NCBI GenBank assembly: GCA_000431515.1
Contig: HF991323.1
Span: forward strand, 3,064 to 12,551
Length of the DNA: 9,488 nucleotides
Direction: 5' to 3'
Source: Clostridium sp. CAG:632
GTDB lineage: Bacteria > Bacillota > Clostridia > Lachnospirales > Lachnospiraceae
Shown in pieces: positions 6,388-9,488 of the stretch. The translations under genes were made by a program, and so were the position numbers. A model generated the notes under the pieces. It searched no databases. It saw nothing but the letters and a program-made list of their open reading frames with translations, and was not told the DNA's origin. Numbering within the stretch: the first letter of the stretch is position 1; the number at the start of each line of letters is the position of its first letter.

Positions 6388-7555
6388 CTATGAGCGGGTA
6401 ATGGCAGACCGGAAGCAGCTAGTCGAGCAGATCATTGAAAACATGAAAGCCGGTTATGTCATGCCAAAGGAAGCATGGAACCGGGGGTTGTTTAAAATCC
6501 AGAATCCGGTAAGCGGCGCGCGGTATCGCGGAAGCAATCAGATTCGCTTATGCTTCGCAGCGGTTGCAAAGGGATACACAGATAACAGATGGTGTACTTA
6601 TAAGCAAGCACAGGAGCAGGGCTGGCAAGTTAAGAAAGGCGCCAAAGGTGTCACATGCGAGAAGTACATCTTTGATAAGTGGATCAAAGAAGAAAATCCG
6701 GAAACCGGAGAAATTACACGGAAGAAGATAGAGTTGGAGCGCCCGATGGTGAATACCTTTACAGTATTCAATGCAGAGCAGATCGAGGGCATCCCGGAGC
6801 AGCCTGCGCTAGAACCATTGCAGGAGGATGAAATCACAGAGATGGTTGATCGCTTCCGAGAATCCAGCGTGTGTCCGATCAAAGAGACGAATGAGGGACG
6901 TGCGTACTATTCGCCGGTGCGGGATGAGATCCATCTTCCGCTGCGTGACGCATTTTTAGATTCACAGTCATTGCTTGCAACGCAGCTGCACGAGATGGTA
7001 CATAGTACCGGTCATTCCAGCCGACTGAACCGGCCAATCCTTAACCAGTTCGGAACGGAGAAGTACGCGTTGGAAGAACTCCGGGCGGAACTTGGAGCAT
7101 ACTTCCTGCAGGCAGATCTGGGGTTGTCCTTTGATACGCAGCATTTTAACTCGCATACCATGTACTTGGAAAGCTGGATCGGCGCATTGCAGAATGATAC
7201 AAACGAATTATTCCGGGCGATCGCAGATGCACAGAAAGCAAGTGATTATCTAATCTCAAGATATGAGTTGGCGCTAAAACAGACAGAAGAACAGATTTTA
7301 AGCAAGCAGGAAGCTGCCGCTGTACGGATGGCAGTCAAGCATGAGCTAAAAGAAGCTGGTACCGGCATAGATCACTTAGAAAAATGGATTAGCAAGGACA
7401 TGAAGAGGCAGGAAGCCTTACAGCTTCCAGAGAAACAGTATGAACCGCTGCGGGATGTTTATCAGGCGTCACTGCAAGAAGCACGGAGCTTGCAACAGGA
7501 TGCAGCGGAGTTACTTGTAGAAGCACAGATACAGACAGTAAGTCTGACAAGATAG
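6377..7555 (+). CDS. ardC: ArdC-like antirestriction protein: ssDNA-binding N-domain + zincin metallopeptidase
   Basis: With the start at 6377 the protein has 392 residues. The N-terminal part (about 1-105, with YVMPKEAW, FAAVAKGYTDNRWCTYKQAQ and QGWQVKKGAKGV) matches the ArdC N-terminal ssDNA-binding domain. The middle carries a zincin site, H205-E-M-V-H209-S-T-G-H213, followed by YALEELRAELGAYF with E233/E234/E238 as candidates for the third zinc ligand. About 150 helical residues follow, ending in a tail nearly identical to the tail of the next protein. ArdC-type proteins protect transferred DNA from host restriction, and plasmid ArdC is reported to travel with the DNA strand. The gene is translationally coupled to the acidic small ORF and lies 11 nt before the next gene, so they share a transcript. 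The family is clear; the cleaved substrate, if any, is unknown. Confidence 0.88.
   Translation: MSGSYERVMADRKQLVEQIIENMKAGYVMPKEAWNRGLFKIQNPVSGARYRGSNQIRLCFAAVAKGYTDNRWCTYKQAQEQGWQVKKGAKGVTCEKYIFDKWIKEENPETGEITRKKIELERPMVNTFTVFNAEQIEGIPEQPALEPLQEDEITEMVDRFRESSVCPIKETNEGRAYYSPVRDEIHLPLRDAFLDSQSLLATQLHEMVHSTGHSSRLNRPILNQFGTEKYALEELRAELGAYFLQADLGLSFDTQHFNSHTMYLESWIGALQNDTNELFRAIADAQKASDYLISRYELALKQTEEQILSKQEAAAVRMAVKHELKEAGTGIDHLEKWISKDMKRQEALQLPEKQYEPLRDVYQASLQEARSLQQDAAELLVEAQIQTVSLTR
7487..7552 (+). repeat. Shared C-terminal tail, copy 1 (ArdC-like protein 371-392)
   Basis: Encodes SLQQDAAELLVEAQIQ plus a short end, matching the tail of the following 562-aa protein (SLQDAARELLEEAQMQ). Similarity continues at DNA level, with shared CAGGATGCAGC and GAAGCACAGAT blocks. 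The two proteins are otherwise unrelated. Confidence 0.75.
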
Positions 7556-7566
7556 GAGGCGGGCAT

Positions 7567-9255
7567 ATGAGAATCACAATAGACAGGTCTCTTGTCCAGG
7601 CAGAGACTGAAAAGGACGTAATCAGCCGGATCCCTGGCAGGAGACCAGATGGGGTAGAAAGTTATCTTTATTTGAAGAAAGAAGATATCGTATCATCGGA
7701 TAAAAATACGATTGTTGCAAATATTGAAAACGGTCATAATTACATCGTGGGAGGTAAGAATCCGGACGGAGCTGCAACACTGATTCGGGGCGAGACTTTG
7801 CAGAAATCATATATATACGCAAAGCAATTTGATCCGGAGCAGCGTCAACAGGCTGCTGAACAAAGACAGCAGACAGCAGTACAGCGACAGGTAACACAAC
7901 AAGTCAACGGGCAAAAACAACAGCAAGTACAGCAGGTATCCAGACAGCAACAGGCAGTACAGCAGGACGCCGGTCAGCGACAACAGCAAGTACAACAAGT
8001 ATCCGGTCAGCGACAGCAGGCACAACCAGTACAACAACAGCAAGCGCCACAGCAGACAGCACAGCAGTCGCAGCGATTGAACCAGAGTTACAGCCGCGAC
8101 CAGTTCCGACAACTAAAGCTAGGACAGAAGAATCATGTGGATGTAACAAAGTTCTGGAATATCCACTTGCAGCCGGAACAGATGCGAGAGCTGCGGCTAA
8201 TGCTGGAATCCAATGTAGCAGTAGACCAGTTGGGATACAACAACCCTAAGATATCCGCAGAGCAATTAAGTGAGCTGCGACGGTGTCATAAACAGGGACT
8301 AATTCCACCGGAGAATTGGAAGCAGTTAAAAGTAGATCAGCTTGCAGAGATCCGGCGCGGCATGGAAGCTGGAGTTGATACAAGACAATATGGATGGCCG
8401 GGATATACCGCTGGACAGATGAAAGAGTTGCGGTTAGGGTTGACCGCTGGATTTGATATCTCCGGATATCGGAATCCGCACTTCGCAGAATCACAGATGC
8501 GGGGGATGCGGCACCAGCAAATCTTTGAACAGGTAAAAGAACAGCTGAAAGCCTTATGGGAGAAATTCAAGGAATTCTTCCATCTGAATAACTTAAACCG
8601 TATCTGGGAATCCGTGACTGAGAAAGTATCCGACTATATGGATACGGAAGTATCCATGCATGAGCGGATGTTTGCGACACAGGAAGATACGCTTGATGAT
8701 CGAATCAAGGAGACTGTAGCAGATATCAAAGAGCTACTTGCAGCGCAGGAATTAGTTCCGGAGGAAGTCATGACAAATCAGGCGGTTAGTGAGCAGATGG
8801 AATCACGTATCAGAACAGCGCTTGACGATCTGATGAAGCCGGAGACAATAGCGGACAAAGCAGCGCAGGAAGCAGTGATTGAACAGGCAGCGACAGAGAC
8901 GATCAAGCAGGCAGGCGCGACGCTTAATAAGGCGACGACGGTTCAGGAACTGCTTACCAATCAGGACTTGTTAGATCAATTCGTGGAAGCATATCAAACA
9001 AGTCAGGTTAGAAATGAAGTCGACTTAAAAGAATATTATGAATTCGGCATTAGCAATGAAGTCTACAGTACCGGTAAGATCAGTGAAGCAACGCTGGATG
9101 AGATGAAAAAGAATGGCTACCAGCTGACAGGCACTGCTGATGACTGGCATGTTGAGCCAATCCAGACAGAAGAACAAAGCCTGCAGGATGCAGCAAGAGA
9201 ATTATTAGAAGAAGCACAGATGCAAGCGCAAACAATGAACTTAGTAAGAGCATGA
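7567..9255 (+). CDS. Repeat-containing conjugative-element protein with Gln-rich linker
   Basis: This 562-aa protein has a good start: AGGAGG (7554-7559) seven nt before ATG 7567. Order: a small N-domain (1-88, beginning MRITIDRSLVQAETEK, like N-modules of other clostridial ICE proteins); a Gln-rich low-complexity linker (91-173) containing an imperfect 21-residue repeat; six degenerate 25-28-residue repeats (177-316) with the core Q-M/L-x-E-L/I-R-x-G-L/M-x-x-G-x-D and often Y-x-N-P; a helical section with Phe/Trp/Lys-rich stretch (about 317-352); a long charged helical region; and a tail (538-562) matching the tail of the ArdC-like protein. No enzymatic motif, signal peptide or clear membrane helix is visible, so it is probably cytoplasmic. 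Such repeat proteins recur in Firmicutes ICEs with unknown function; a scaffold or DNA/protein-docking role is inference. Confidence 0.75.
   Translation: MRITIDRSLVQAETEKDVISRIPGRRPDGVESYLYLKKEDIVSSDKNTIVANIENGHNYIVGGKNPDGAATLIRGETLQKSYIYAKQFDPEQRQQAAEQRQQTAVQRQVTQQVNGQKQQQVQQVSRQQQAVQQDAGQRQQQVQQVSGQRQQAQPVQQQQAPQQTAQQSQRLNQSYSRDQFRQLKLGQKNHVDVTKFWNIHLQPEQMRELRLMLESNVAVDQLGYNNPKISAEQLSELRRCHKQGLIPPENWKQLKVDQLAEIRRGMEAGVDTRQYGWPGYTAGQMKELRLGLTAGFDISGYRNPHFAESQMRGMRHQQIFEQVKEQLKALWEKFKEFFHLNNLNRIWESVTEKVSDYMDTEVSMHERMFATQEDTLDDRIKETVADIKELLAAQELVPEEVMTNQAVSEQMESRIRTALDDLMKPETIADKAAQEAVIEQAATETIKQAGATLNKATTVQELLTNQDLLDQFVEAYQTSQVRNEVDLKEYYEFGISNEVYSTGKISEATLDEMKKNGYQLTGTADDWHVEPIQTEEQSLQDAARELLEEAQMQAQTMNLVRA
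7837..8085 (+). repeat. CAG/CAA-rich stretch coding for a poly-Gln linker
   Basis: Residues 91-173 of the 562-aa protein are mostly Gln with Val, Ala, Arg and Ser. CAACAGCAAGTAC occurs at 7918-7930 and again at 7981-7993, giving a 63-nt (21-residue) repeat based on QQQVQQVS. CAG and CAA alternate freely, which argues for selection on the protein rather than very recent slippage. It probably acts as a flexible linker and may vary in length between relatives. Confidence 0.85.
8095..8514 (+). repeat. Six tandem 25-28-residue repeats (QM-ELR-GL-G-D type)
   Basis: Repeat anchors are Q179-F, Q205-M, Q233-L, Q258-L, Q284-M and Q310-M, spaced 26, 28, 25, 26 and 26 residues. The best units read EQMRELRLMLESNVAVDQLG and GQMKELRLGLTAGFDISGYR. 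The pattern predicts a helix-turn unit stacking into a solenoid. Similar units occur in hypothetical proteins of gut Firmicutes mobile elements; to my knowledge there is no established function. Confidence 0.8.
9178..9252 (+). repeat. Shared C-terminal tail, copy 2 (562-aa protein 538-562)
   Basis: Encodes SLQDAARELLEEAQMQ followed by a short MNLVRA end. It aligns with the tail of the ArdC-like protein with one gap and mostly identical residues up to the Gln-rich end; both proteins then finish with a short Leu/Arg segment. Confidence 0.75.
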
Positions 9256-9279
9256 GGAAGCAATTACCGCTTCCTTTTT
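9255..9279 (+). terminator. Short hairpin terminator overlapping the stop codon
   Basis: AGGAAGC (9255-9261) and GCTTCCT (9269-9275) pair perfectly around AATTACC and are followed by T to 9279. The stem starts on the last base of the TGA stop of the 562-aa gene. The next ribosome-binding-like sequence begins only a few bases later, so it may be a partial terminator or an mRNA-end stabiliser. Confidence 0.6.
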
Positions 9280-9456
9280 ATGGGGGTGAAAGCGTGAGTT
9301 ACATCATTTACACCAGAGCAGTAATTACAAGCAGGCTGCCCGGACAGATCTACTTGCCTATGTTAAGAAGCGCAGCTATATTTTGATGAGAGTGCAGATC
9401 TGAATGAGATTGAAAAGACTATAGATGCTGCTCTTAAAGCTTACTTTGAAAGTTGA
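9280..9456 (+). pseudogene. Broken remnant: primase-type (DUF3991/TOPRIM-like) N-terminus joined to a ParB-like tail
   Basis: A ribosome-binding-like GGGGGTGAA precedes GTG 9294 (VSYIIYT, frame stops at 9384-9386). The overlapping frames give FTPEQ (about 9304-9321) and YKQAARTDLLAYVKKRSY (9320-9373). Joined in order these make a plausible MSYI-x-FTPEQ-YKQAARTDLLAYVKKR start of the kind seen in DUF3991/TOPRIM primase-like ICE proteins, but reading it needs at least two frame changes. From 9379 another frame codes for YFDESADLNEIEKTIDAALK and ends AYFES-stop at 9456, resembling the ParB C-terminus of this window. The simplest reading is a decayed gene with an internal deletion. Sequencing indels cannot be excluded, and recognition of the primase start rests on memory of the family. 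Confidence 0.4.
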
Positions 9457-9488
9457 AGGGGTGAGAATGACCAGATAGAAATATTGTG

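Noticed and set aside
7837..8085. Repeat array as a CRISPR
   Set aside because: The repeats are in-frame Gln codons without uniform repeats and unique spacers. No CRISPR array, tRNA or rRNA was seen anywhere in the window.
7807..8149. Leucine/valine-rich open frames antisense to the Gln-rich stretch
   Set aside because: They are the complement of CAG/CAA codons, which read as Leu/Cys or Val/Ala on the other strand; no ribosome binding site or family likeness.
8680..8690. TTTGCGACA as a second parS half-site
   Set aside because: Only one arm is present, with no inverted partner, inside coding sequence; likely chance.

Overview
The window looks like Gram-positive Firmicutes DNA, most probably from a gut Lachnospiraceae-type clostridium (inference). 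The grounds are strong AAAGGAGG/AGGAGG ribosome binding sites, moderate GC content, a large FIVAR/Ig-like wall-attached surface protein, and a par/ardC gene cluster of the kind found in clostridial conjugative elements.

Layout. Positions 2-3871 hold the 3' part of a very large surface-protein gene whose start lies before the window. It is followed by a textbook bidirectional terminator (3908-3948) and a nested inverted repeat. Positions 3949-4432 have no convincing gene. They hold a candidate promoter (about 4137-4167), three successive hairpins and an intrinsic terminator just ahead of parA, so they form a structured leader. Positions 4433-9255 are a tight, same-strand cluster: parA (4433-5233), parB (5220-6224, overlapping parA by 14 nt), a 31-codon acidic small ORF (6292-6387), an ArdC-like antirestriction/zincin protein whose real start is probably 6377 and overlaps the small ORF, and a 562-aa protein with a glutamine-rich linker and degenerate 25-28-residue repeats. 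Positions 9280-9456 look like a broken gene: pieces of a DUF3991/TOPRIM primase-type N-terminus appear in different frames and are followed by a tail resembling the ParB C-terminus.

How the parts fit. ParA/ParB would stabilise or position a circular or excised element. ArdC would protect incoming DNA from host restriction. The repeat protein belongs to the poorly characterised large helper proteins of such elements. The cluster therefore reads as the maintenance/establishment module of an integrative conjugative element or large plasmid, but no integrase, relaxase, VirB4 or VirD4 lies inside the window, so this is inference. The surface gene may be chromosomal or cargo; the possible boundary is somewhere between 3950 and 4140.

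Most interesting: (1) the ArdC-like and repeat proteins share a near-identical C-terminal tail, a candidate export or docking signal; (2) parB carries a perfect 10+1+10 palindrome, a candidate parS, inside (3) an AT-rich patch that looks like a swapped DNA-specificity segment; (4) parA has a long structured leader ending in a terminator overlapped by small ORFs.
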